Below are positions 48,597 through 60,100 of a stretch of 64,000 bases of DNA, one piece after another. The notes beneath the pieces are model-generated. The model was not told the DNA's origin and ran no database searches. It worked only from the letters and a program-made list of their open reading frames with translations. Every line of letters begins with the position of its first letter. Position 1 is the first letter of the stretch. Source of the DNA: Mesaphorura yosii. Taxonomy: Eukaryota; Arthropoda; Collembola; Poduromorpha; Tullbergiidae. The DNA lies in the NCBI GenBank assembly GCA_009869945.1, contig WIXG01000001.1, forward strand, positions 744,001 through 808,000. The letters are read 5' to 3'. Made by a program: the position numbers and the translations under genes.

Positions 48597-51173
48597 CTGG
48601 AAGTAAATCAAAAGACACGTGATAAAATCTTTACTTGCTTATACTTCTACAAGGCTGCGTTAGTAGAAGTTAGCAATGCCGTTCTTAAGTAGCTTTTCCT
48701 CTTTTTTCAGTAATCCACTAGTCTCGTGCTCGGATGTTGAACGAATCCCAAGAATGGAATATGGAGCATGGAAATCGTCGGCGAGACATCCCAGGTCGGA
48801 ACTGTAACTGGCGTCTGGCCCGTCGGAAGCAGCGATCATGACCAGCACAAGAATGTGACTTTTGCTATTAAGTTTACTATTCTTTTCCATTCTGGTTAAG
48901 TTAAATGTTAGTTAATTAGATTCTATTTTGTTATGATTGTGAGTGAATGGATAGTAATAAAATTTCGATTCAATTAACTAGTTACGTTCCAATCATTCTA
49001 GGCAAGAACCCATTAATGGATTCTTGATTTCAGACGGAAATAATGGCTGCAATGTGGAGAAGAGAAAGCAATGGCAGAGATGAATAATGGTAAACGCACC
49101 GGATATCCTGTCCATCCTCTGCAGCTTGAGGCTGCTGCCAAGAATCAGAATCAAACAATTTATGGCTGAGCTGAGGCCAGGGACAATCCTTCAACATTTG
49201 GTGCTGGTTTCGGCGTTCTGTTCGCATTTACCCTTTTGCTCCGTCCCAGTGTGTTGTCCAAAAGTATAAACCCGCATTGCTGGAAACACATGTGGCTACT
49301 GGAAACCTATCTTCAGTAGTTCGCAGAAAATAGCCAGGTAACGCTAAGTTGAAGTTACTTCGATCTACTTTGCAAAGTCCAATTAAAAAGTGTTCGTACA
49401 ATATGCTAGGCTAAACCTTAATAAAAGTTTGCGGTGCGGAAGAATACTTTGGAAAGTACAAAGTCCAAGCCATTTAATTGGATAATAACTTGTTTCGCTC
49501 CTAAATGCGTGCACGCATATTGCTTTTACTAAAGCCGACCTTTGTTCTTGTCGTCCCCATTTCCATTTTGCGTTTGCGTGTATTAAAGCTAAACAAAAGA
49601 TGAGTCAGCAGGCCGGACTTAGTCAAAGTCAAAGTTAAGTTCATCAATGCAACAAAAAGGACAACGCCGCTTCGCACGCACTCCCGTGCAGTTTGTTGCT
49701 GAATAGTGAAGAGCCATCAGCTATGGCGATCATTCTACTCACAATGCCTTCTCTTGTTTCGCCTTACCTGCTTCCGTGCTTGTTCCAGTGTGACTTTTCA
49801 CTTTCACGGCTTTTGATGTAATCACAACCACGCTTTCTCACGGTACCGTGTTACTTGTCTCCAGTCTTCGTGCTTGTTTTTCTAAGATTCACTTAAACGG
49901 ACGTAAATAATTGATGACAATACGGCGAAAGTACGCGTAGCAGAGAAAACATGCCGTCGCTAGCGAATGAGCACATCAGAGACAAAGTAACAACTATTTC
50001 TTACACATTATTGGTTGCAAATTTTATCGCGTAATATGAAAACAAGAAATCTGATTCGTGAACTCGTAATTAAAAAAATTAGTCGCGAAACCCAATGAAA
50101 CAGACGACGAAGACGATGTGGAAAGCAGATGGATTCTGATGAGGGCTAATATTTCACATTTCAGTTGCATGGAGAGCCAATTCATGTAATTTAACATCTA
50201 AAACAAATTTTTATTAAGCACGTCTGAAATGAATACTTAAACCAGATATTGACATAGTTCGAAATAAAATTCAAAATTTCTTAATTAAAATCAATGACGC
50301 ACGTTGCGTTCGGGACTCAAAGGACTCAAATTCATCCCAGATCTAAAAGTGAATGTGAACTCAATTATTTTACTATCCTACAGTGTTCCATTGTCACTAC
50401 ACTAAGGTCTATGTGGATTTGATTTACATTTTTAGAATATATTGCACAATCCAAGTAACATTCACATAATTTATACCGCTACCGCTTACACCAATAATAG
50501 AATAGAACACGATAATCTCAAGTTCAAGATTTCATCCTGAAGTACGCACAACATCAACACTTTTTACATTTTCAACATGTTAACATACTGATACTTTATG
50601 TAGACTTATGGTGAAATATAGGAATACGAGTAATTTTCAACTCTACGACTATTTGTGATTGTGAATCAAGAAGAATAAATCGTTAAGAGCACACTTTCAC
50701 TCACGAATTGTGATTTGATTCGCAACATCAACAATAAACTCTTGCGTACTTGTCTACAACTGCAACATTTCTAAAGGGACGACGGTGGGCATGATTGATG
50801 ATGCTTTCACCATGCATGCGCAGAGTGGATATTTGGACCACACAATATAAATATATACTTTGAGATTATGAACCTCTTTTACGAGTTACGCAACCATACC
50901 ACACATAATATACTCTTCACAATAATAAATTGATGTGGTTCCGCGTTGCAGAATTCAAATACAACACGTGTTTGTGAATTTGTCTGTCTGTAGCCGAAGA
51001 AAGATACGTTAATGTACTGGAATTTATATTTATGTGCTAGCCGTTTGCCAATTCCGCAATTCCTGAAAGTCGTCCAGTCTACTGGTCTACGGTACTTATG
51101 CGGTACATTTTTCATCCGCCCAGAGAACAATCGAATTTCTTCAATGGAATGGCTTCATCGTGCACAGAATCGC
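48597..51173. other. Intergenic / probable 3' UTR of the calexcitin gene
   Basis: No supported gene except the tentative start exon for the 48.2-48.6 kb model and an unspliced 76-codon minus frame at 48890-48660. The part next to 51174 is presumably the 3' UTR of the calexcitin gene. Confidence 0.4.
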
Positions 51174-54100
51174 TTACGGAAAAGACGTCTTGCCAAAAAT
51201 GTTATTCCCCAGCGCGTTCACGTCATCCGAGAAGAAGAACTCGTTCCAGAGACCCATGTAGTAATCCGAGTCTACGATGATCTTGCCATTCTACACACAG
51301 GACAAATTGAAACAAGTCTATCGTTTAGCTGTTGTCAATTTGCAATTAGAGTGTTGCCCTTGCGCTGCCAGCGTTTTACATTGAAGGAAGGGGCGGAGAA
51401 ACTGCTTTCTTTTCTTCGACCTCCGTCAACTCCGGCTCAAGAACACCGTGCAGGTTTGGGTTTAGTGTTTACAGCAGATACACAATAATATTTATACGGG
51501 TCCCACGAGGGGTGAAAATGGGATACGGCCCAATAAAGGGGAAAGAGTATCAAAACACGACGCAGTCTCTAATGGATCGCAATGGTGCAGGTAATTTGAA
51601 ATCAGGCACGTGGGATGTTAATGGCAATGGAGGAGCAGAAAACAGAAGACGTTTTCCGTCGCGCCGTGCGGAAACAAACCCGTGAATAATTTATGCGTAC
51701 AAAGAATATGAAAATAGCACATGCAAGCAGCGGTTAGAATGCTCTACCTTTGAGAGTAGCTCGAATGCTTTACGGCTTTCCTCGACGCTGACTCCAAACG
51801 TTGAACACACTGACGTGAATTCTTCGACATCAATGCAGCCGTCCCCTGCAAGACAGGAATAAAATATAAAGCAGCCTAACCCAGACTTTAAAGAAAACCG
51901 CGAGTGCCAGAACGTCTTTTCTTCTTCTCTTGACAAATTAGCGCAGGAGCTAATTCATGGTTTGGCTGGCTGGCGAATGTTCATTTTACAGTGGCCCAGA
52001 GTGTTGTTTGCTCATTCGATGTGACATTGCCCGACAGCGTCAGTGAACAACAGCACAGTTAATACTTCGCTTACGCATGCAATTTACTTTTCAGAAGCAG
52101 CAACCTCCTCTCTACATATTACATAACAAGCCCATTGTGTTTAATTAATAAGAACATTTATTTCCTTTCTTTCTAACATACCCCGCTTCGTGCCCACATT
52201 CGCACTCATCGAGTCTTGCGTTCTGTCTTGTCCTGGCCCACTTTGTGTAATTGTGTATTTGTATTTGACAAATAAAATGAAAGTCAGTCTCTCAACTCAT
52301 TCCTTTCTCCGCATTCAGATTTTACAATACGACATGGCACCGCCAAGCCGAGACACGGCACGGCATGAGGCTCCCATGCGACTCTTCAAGGTTGGCGTCT
52401 GCTGCCGTGTTCCTGTTCTTGTTTCATGGCTTGGATTATTCGAGTCAAGTATGTCAATAACACTGAACACGTTCCACAAGTGCAAATCTCTTGTGACATT
52501 CAAACAACAGCAACAACTTTGTTAAGTGCTGCTTTGTGATGCCGTGTTCGTGTCATGCCATGCCAGTCACGCACACATCGCGCACGGCTCGGTGCGGATT
52601 TTTAATCGCAGCTACTTGTATTCACTGGCTAAGGGCGTATAGGCCAAAATAATTACGGAATGCCCGACGAGCCGAGAATGTAATTTAGGCAAGTGAATTA
52701 TACAAGCTGCACGTTATGCAGGGTTTAACATTTTTGTTGAGCTTATGCCGGACGACCTACGCAGAGTTAAATCTGCAAGGAAATAAAGAAACTACTTTTA
52801 GCAGTTACCGTTTCTACGCTAAAGATTCAAGAAAGTTGAAAAAGTCACGCTCGTGTTCGTGTTTGAGCGTCCCGATCCGTATACGAATGAAACACGGCTT
52901 TTGTACAAATAATACAAAAGATAAAGACAAACTAAGCTACGTGATAAATTGATTTCCACTCTCATCTCGTTTCAGACACTTTCTCTTTTCTGTGCTTGAG
53001 CCACATAAATTTTACTTTTCAGGTTGTAATCTTTCTAATGTATGGAAAGATGATCTGATTCCGTGCAGCTCTTAGTCGTTTATTTCGAAGAGAAGACAAA
53101 GTCTCAGTACTTTCCCATATATAAAATTAATCAATTTTTACACATTGAATAAGAAATTTATCCTCTCATTTATGATTCATGGGTCTTTGCGAGTTAGTGC
53201 CATTAAGACTGGAAAACAAGTAGCAGTGATTAGGAAACTCGTACACGTAAACACACACATGACATCGTACAGAGCCTCAAACAAGGAAATACGCAGTAGT
53301 CGAACCATGGTCTGCCACCTTTCATGTTCTCTCGGGCAGTTCAGGTTTATCTTGCGTCGCAGCTCTCATCGTAAGTTCACATTTCTCAGTGACAATGAAA
53401 CTGGTACGAGGAAAGGATCCGAAAAAGAAAGGAGGAAAAGATTTTTATTTCTTCAGTTCGTGATCCGCAACCCGAAGGAAAGAATTTCGCCACAGAAACA
53501 GAGACCTATCATTGCCCTCTCGGTTCGGACTCAGAGTCGCTTTTCGCAGGGGAAAAGAAAGGAGAACAAGGAGGAAGGTGTGCGTACTGTCATCATTTGA
53601 GATTTTATCTGTCATATAACTTCTCTCGGGAATGTAATAATGTTGTGAATTTTACCCGCCCGGATGCCGTAATCCTGATGTCCAACACTCCTCTTCTTGC
53701 AAGATCGTTAAATTTAATGCGACAACGCGAAAGGTTACGGATTTCCAGTTTACAGCGGGAAATGGAAGCAGCCCAATAAAATATGCTTTCGGTAACACAA
53801 GAACTGCAAAACTTAATGATCTATGAGATCTTGCATATCTATCGCGATTCTTGTATGAGCGAATGATGGAGCCACTTCACCTATGAATTGAACCCAAACG
53901 AAGGAATCATTCATTTCCGCTCTGATGAATTTGCAAAAACTTTAAAGGCAGTGAAGTGTATACGGCTTTAGGGATTCAATTCACTTAAGCCAAGTGTTTA
54001 CAACTTCAGCCTGTATTGACCGTACAGAAGTGGCATGATCGTCCAGGTCCCAGCTCCTTAAAACTTACCAGAAGTGTCTTGAAGTTGGAACATAAAGTTC

Positions 54101-57100
54101 ATGTATGCTTTTTGCCATCCCTCACTGCTAGTTGGATCCGACCATAATTGGCACCATTCTTCACGGCTGACCTGCCAATTTTCATTGCATACAGGATTAA
54201 GGTAACTTTTCAAGAAAGGTTATATTTAACTTCAAAAGATTCCCAGTTTGATCACCTAAATGCAGAAATGGTACAGATTCGCTGCCTAAAAGACCTGCAG
54301 CTGAACGTTTTCTCTATGTGGCTCTTGACTCAAGACTGACGCCAATTATTATTATCGAATGGCTCACCTCTTACTCGTTGACTCCGCAAAAGGTAAGAAG
54401 TCGCGAATATGTGGATTTAAAATTGAATTTTATATAATGCAGGATTCTGTGCAAATAGTGCCTCTCAATTGACAATTGGCACAACTCGAGCATAAACTTA
54501 TGAAAGTTGCAGTTTAATTTTGGCAACTTCAAACGAAACGAAGAAACACCTATTTGAATTGAAATGAAATTGATTGCGTGACCTCACCTCAATCTCGTCT
54601 TATATCCGAACATACGAGGGATGATTGATAAAAAAGTTGTATTTTTATAATAGTGATATCTCGCAAAATGATGAACTTTTCGGACCCCCACTTTACACGT
54701 AAATCGGTATCGACCTAATGCTTTATTGTGGAATATATCGCTCAGTTTGGATAAGACCGTTAGTCGCAGTAGCGAGTTCAGTAAGACAACATGAATTTTG
54801 TAAGAACCGAGCACCAACTTGAGCGACAACCGCCGGCATTCTACGAGAGAGGTATTTCAGATCTCAAGCATCGGTGGGAAAGTGTGTTAGAGTCCAGGAA
54901 TAATATGTGGAAAAATAGGGCTATTAAATGTAAGTTATGTTAAATAAAGTAATACAGCATTCTTATCAATCATCCCTCGTATATACACTTCAGTTTAGAT
55001 TAATATTTGCTATACGAGTCTGATTCTCCGTCTGGTCTGCTTTAGTTCGTACCTGTTCATCTTTGTTAGCGTCAGCCCGAACTTTGAGTGCGTCCCAGAT
55101 CTTGAGGAAACGGTCTCTCGTTTCTTGATATTTGTTGCTGCCAGCGGGCCATCCACGGATCTGACATACTTGCTGCAAAGCAAAGAAGCAAAGAAAAGAG
55201 TAAAGTAAAGGGCTCCGAAATCAATAATTACTCTTCCATGTCATTCTGAAGGGTGTGGAGATGATGAGGATAATTAATCTCCATCATCCGCCGCGTACTT
55301 ATTAAACATAACTCATTCAGAACGCAGCGTTGAGTGGTGCAAGGGGTTTCTTCAGATCTCTTGGTTGCTTGCGAGTGTGGCTTATGGTGGTATATTTTCA
55401 ATTTTCACATCGCACAGGAATAAACTGAATGCAAGTCACTTTATTAAAAGATTTATCGATTTTCCATACAAGAATATTTTTGCTGAAACTTAATTTTCAG
55501 ACTGAATGAAAATTATTTATGGCATTATTCTATTTTCAATTTTACCTTGATTTCGTAAACGCCCTGTGTGGAAACAACACAGTTAACTCTTATTGGCGCG
55601 ACGAAGTATTGAAATAACCATGATATGGAGGAAGTAAATCCTTAAAATATTAAATACGGTCGGGTTGTTGAGAAACAAGAGGCGAGCATTATGATCGTTA
55701 TTACCATTACTAACTTAATGTTCACACTACTTTAACTTTAGTTTCCCCTGGATGGGAGCTGACGTCGAAAGCCTCATGGAATTTTCTTGGAACATGAATA
55801 AAAGATGAAGGACGAGACAATAACTGCAAAGGAGGAGCGTGAAATGCAAAGGAACACGAGCGAATCTTCAATGTACCCCGAACCCAGTGCAGGTGCATGA
55901 AGAAGAATTCGCTCTTAGTTTGCTGTTATCATGTCCATTGTGCCATGGGCCTGTAGCCACTTTTGATGCAGGGATTGAATAAAGTCTTTTGACGCTTTTG
56001 TGCGAAATCATCTTGACAAAAGCAAGCAGCATAAAAATAATGCCCATTCTCAGCCTCCTTCTTCATATTGTAAACAAGTTGTCAGCAATTCCGAGTAGAA
56101 GCTTGAACGATACTCTTAAGTCGTTAATTTTTACGACCGATTGTCTTGCCTTTATCCTCTCCTTCGCTGGAAGTTACGCTGCTAAAGAATTTGCGAGCAA
56201 CCCATGTCTCATGAATCGTGACTCATGAGAGGTACATCGTCTTTCATTTTTCAGAGTCAGCAAATGGAAATATGATAAGAAATGAGTTGGTTGAAATAAG
56301 AGTCAGAAACGAAAGGCTAATAACAAGAACGCCGTCGCTTTGCCATGTCTCTTGCGGGTTTCATCAATGCAATATGGTTCAGAAGACTGTCTTGACTTAA
56401 CTGGCTGTTTCAGATAATTGCTTCACTTACGTCAACCGCCAGCTCGAAGTCTTTCCGCTCGATCGTCCCGCTGTTGTTTACATCTGGTTAAAGTACAAAA
56501 GTGCATCATTAATTAATCAATTACAGTGTCTGGGCCTGAGCTCGTGAGCTGAAACGCCAACGGATTTCCCATCTTCGCTAGGAAAACCCAAAAGACTCAT
56601 AAAGCCGTTGACGGTACGTTCACTCAGCATTTGACAAGTTATCTTAGATTCTCTCTCATTCATTGCTAATTGCTTTTTAATTCTTTCAACACGAGTAATG
56701 AATTTTGAATTCTATATAAGTGCAATCCTTAGTTCGGGACTTCCCACATTCGAAATTGGGTGATTATTACAAAACCAATACAGTAATAATTTCGAGATTA
56801 GTGTCTTGATATTCACCACCGAGATTTACAATCTTTGATGTAGCTTGAATTAGAGGATGCGCAGTAATGCTTTAATGTAATGCTTTTTGTTGGTTAACCT
56901 TGAAGACAATATTTATAACGTAAAAAGTTAATGGAAATTATGTGTACATCCAGCAAGTCGCACCTTATTCACCTGTTTTAATTAAATTAATTTCCTACAA
57001 CAATTTCATCGCAATGCGTTAAGTCATAACGTTCCTTTCCCGTTGGAAAGGCAATTAAAAATAGCTTTGTGGAAAGACTAGTTAGTCAAAGGACAGGGTA

Positions 57101-57182
57101 ATGATTATTTGATGTTCAACTCACCGAAAAATCGATCAAAGACGAAATATAGCTTTTTGCGGCGAAACTCCGAAATAGGCAT
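51174..57182 (-). CDS. Calexcitin-type sarcoplasmic calcium-binding EF-hand protein
   Basis: Six minus-strand coding exons: 57182-57125, 56483-56431, 55172-55053, 54171-54069, 51845-51748 and 51290-51174. They give 549 nt (182 aa), the usual size of the family. Features: N-terminus MPISEFRRKKLYFVFDRFF; EF1 loop DVNNSGTIERKD (20-31); the IRGWPAGSNKY strip; EF2 loop DANKDEQVSREE (71-82); EF3 loop DTSGDGCIDVEE (109-120); a degenerate fourth hand (NGKIIVDSDYY); and the C-terminus NNIFGKTSFP. Such proteins are cytosolic Ca buffers or sensors in arthropod neurons and muscle. EF1 has Asp at position 12 and EF2 has Glu instead of Gly at position 6, so affinities probably differ. The ATG directly follows an acceptor (TTTCAG|ATG), so at least one non-coding 5' exon lies upstream in the last 6.8 kb. 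Introns range from 456 nt to 2.2 kb; the third contains a mariner relic. Confidence 0.94.
54615..54979 (+). mobile_element. Internally deleted mariner-type (Tc1/mariner) DNA transposon, non-autonomous
   Basis: Perfect 17-bp terminal inverted repeats CGAGGGATGATTGATAA lie at 54615-54631 and, inverted, at 54963-54979. They are flanked by TA on each side (54613-54614, 54980-54981), the mariner target duplication. Inside, a 50-codon frame (54791-54943) begins MNFVRTE, which looks like a mariner transposase start. It jumps directly to a C-terminal transposase strip (AFYERGISDLKHRWESVLE), so about 85% of the transposase is missing. The element sits in sense-opposite orientation in intron 3 of the calexcitin gene (intron 55052-54172). 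It cannot be autonomous. Confidence 0.9.
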
Positions 57183-60100
57183 CTGAAATAGAGAACAGAA
57201 AATTTCTGTGTAAAAATGACATTTGAGCGAGCAATGCTTAAAATTAATTAATCATCGTTGAAATACGAAATACATGATGCGAAGAGAAGTGTCTGTTTTT
57301 TAACTTTCAAATTTTGACTCTCTGCTTCCTGGACTGTTAAAAAGGAAATAGGAAAAAGATACACGGCGTGATAAAGTATAATGCAAAATGGCGAAAGCAA
57401 CAGCATTTATCTTTTCGAGTTCTCAGAAACACGAAACACAAAATGTTTGAGCTTTTGAGCGAAAATTGTGTTTTGGTTGACTTGACTGCGTATAAACAAA
57501 TATGACATGACTGTTTTGTTTTCGGGGAATCAGCGGAACGGCCGACTCACAGTCACAGTCACGGCCCGTCATGAGGATTCATTGGATGGAGCAATTGGAC
57601 AGGGCAAAGAGTTCAGTTGATAATGATACGGGTCATTTGCATTGTTGTGAGCTTGGCATAGTTCTCATGTTCGCAGTTGACCGAGTTCGTAAATGCTTTT
57701 CTGTTCCAATCTTTTGCCCGAGAATCGTTGTATATTTTTCTAAAAATTCCTGCAACACGTTATTGGAACATCTCATTCTTCTAATTCATGCGAGCAACGG
57801 AAAGAATCTTCTCCGACGCTATCACATTACAAATTCTAATTCTGAGAGTGGAAGAGAAAAGAAAGTTGTTGATCCGAAAAGAAAGAGATCACGATTATCT
57901 ACTGTGCTGTCAGACAGCCACAAATCACAATCTGATGCTGAAAAATGAGAGTCTTGATTTGTTGTGAAGATTCTCCCATTGTGTGTTGGGATTTAGTTGA
58001 GTGGTTATGCTGACTTCCATGGCTGGACATGCCACGCCATTGCTATTCTCATTGCATTCATGCTGCTCAGAATGAGACTCCGAAACAAAAGCCCAATTAA
58101 CGGTCCCATTCTTGTGGCTCCTGAATCTTTAATATATTCATACCATTATCGGATGGTCTGCTAGGTTTAAACAACGCCATTGAAGCTTTCACTTCGCGAC
58201 TTTTTGGCTTTCGCATCGGCTCCAGGCTTTAAGCTGTTCGAAAGTCAGGAACATGCCGAGTCCGAGCTCCAGTTCTTGCTGCCCCGCAGCCATTTAATTT
58301 ATAATATTTACTTTAATCGAAGCTCCTTAATTAAAATGTAATTAAGTCATTACAGGGAATCCACGGCTGCTGTGCAGAAGAGTAAATAAGCTAGAAGCTA
58401 CTGGCTCTACAAGTTTCTAAAGTATGGAAAATCTATGACACCGAAGAATGAAAGAGGGCCAGACCCGAGCTGAGCAGTGAAACTCCGCATTAAGGTTACT
58501 GAATTGGCTCTTCAGTTTACTGTGAGGAATGAATCAAATATTGAAGTATTCTCAAGAGATCAAGAATCAATTCGTCTAGGAACGGTCGAATCAATCAACT
58601 CCATTGCCCATGCTTTGCGTCAATTTTGCACGGCTTAACGCTTAAGACTGTCTTTAGAGGTAAATGGCTTAGCTTCACGTACGGCAGAAGCGACGCAAAG
58701 TTAAAGCAGTACGTGACAGGTTGTACTGCAACCGAACAACAAGATTGGTCCCGACCAGTAAGGAGGATGTGTACATAATCAAGATGGATTTTACGGTTGG
58801 ACAAGCCATAAATAAAAATTTCATAACGCGGCGTGCCACGCGAGTCTTGCGCTTGGAGAAAGTTATCCTAAAGGAGAAAGGAAACTTTCGCATTTCGCGT
58901 TCTGCCCAGCATATTCAATATTAATCACAATAGCAATAATGCTCTCATAACTTTTCATTTCCACTCACTCACATGGTGCGCTTACGCATGAGTACGGACG
59001 ACTCGACTAGGCTTGGCAGTTGGCAAACATACACATACGTGCAGCAAAATGCAAATTCCTTCCAGTATTACAAAGTGTAGCACGACATAACAGTATTGCG
59101 TTACGGCCTCACGTTGGCCTATGCCACATCAATCCTCCTATCGTTACTCGAGATCTTTAAAACATGAAACACTACTCTCGTTGCCGGTGCCTAAGAGAGT
59201 GAATTTACTGTTTTGTGTACAGTTGGGCTGGGACTTGGCCTGAATTGCGACAGATAATTATTGGTAGGTATCAAAGCACCGTTGCGTCTTTTGTTTTATG
59301 CTCCGCTCTTTACTACAATGCTGTGCCAGAATGGAAACTGGCATTAAAACAGCAGACTTTCAACGGTTTCGGTGGCCTTCAGCATTTTATGAATCCTAAA
59401 CTCGAGTCGTTCATTAGCTTTTGGAAAAAGGAGTCGTAGACAGGCACTTTGACGGGTTTCTTTATTACAGTGCATTTAACTACTTTACTCATGCGATAAT
59501 GCGGAATGACAGCTTTGCCATATTCGGTGTGTGCATCGCGTCCTTGTTTGATTAGCCACACTTTCACTATTCAGTGACTGCATGCTACAATGATGAAGAG
59601 TGGCAATGCTGTACTACACTAGGGTGTAAAGAGAAAAAATGTTCTTCAGAAAAGAAAAATGTGGTAACGAACTAAACAAACACAAGAAAAAGAAAGCTGA
59701 CATAAAAATTAAACATTCGCCAAGACTAGAGTTGCTGAGTGCTTCATTTTTCTCACTTCTTGACTTTCACTAACGCAAATTATTCTTTCGCTTGTTTTTC
59801 GACTTGGTGTTGTTTTACTTTACGCTGCGGCACAATGGTGAAAGTTTCAAAATTTATCATCCGCTTTCAGCCGGAGCACCAGCATGAGGAGAGAAGAGCA
59901 GGCCAAGGCAGTCATTCAAGGACGACATGCTTAAGAGCTCAGGTCAGATAACCGAATAAACTCATTCAGGTTTGCAGCCAGTGCACGTTTGGAAAAGAAA
60001 GAGGCTTGCCATAAAAATGTAAAAGCAGAAGAGCAGGAGTTTATGGGAATTCTATTAGCATTGTGAAATGAATTTCCATTTGGGGGTGTACAACAGAATG

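Noticed and set aside
48660-48890. 76-codon unspliced minus-strand frame starting MEKNSKLNSKSH
   Set aside because: Only weak hydrophobicity at the N-terminus and no homology. Its first codons fit better as the tentative start exon of the 48.2-48.6 kb gene.
53145-53600. 151-codon plus-strand frame inside calexcitin intron 4
   Set aside because: Starts at TTG, has biased Lys/Arg/Ser composition and no motif; probably a chance frame.
57571-57948. 125-codon plus-strand ATG frame
   Set aside because: No signal peptide, domain or splice context; composition typical of non-coding sequence.
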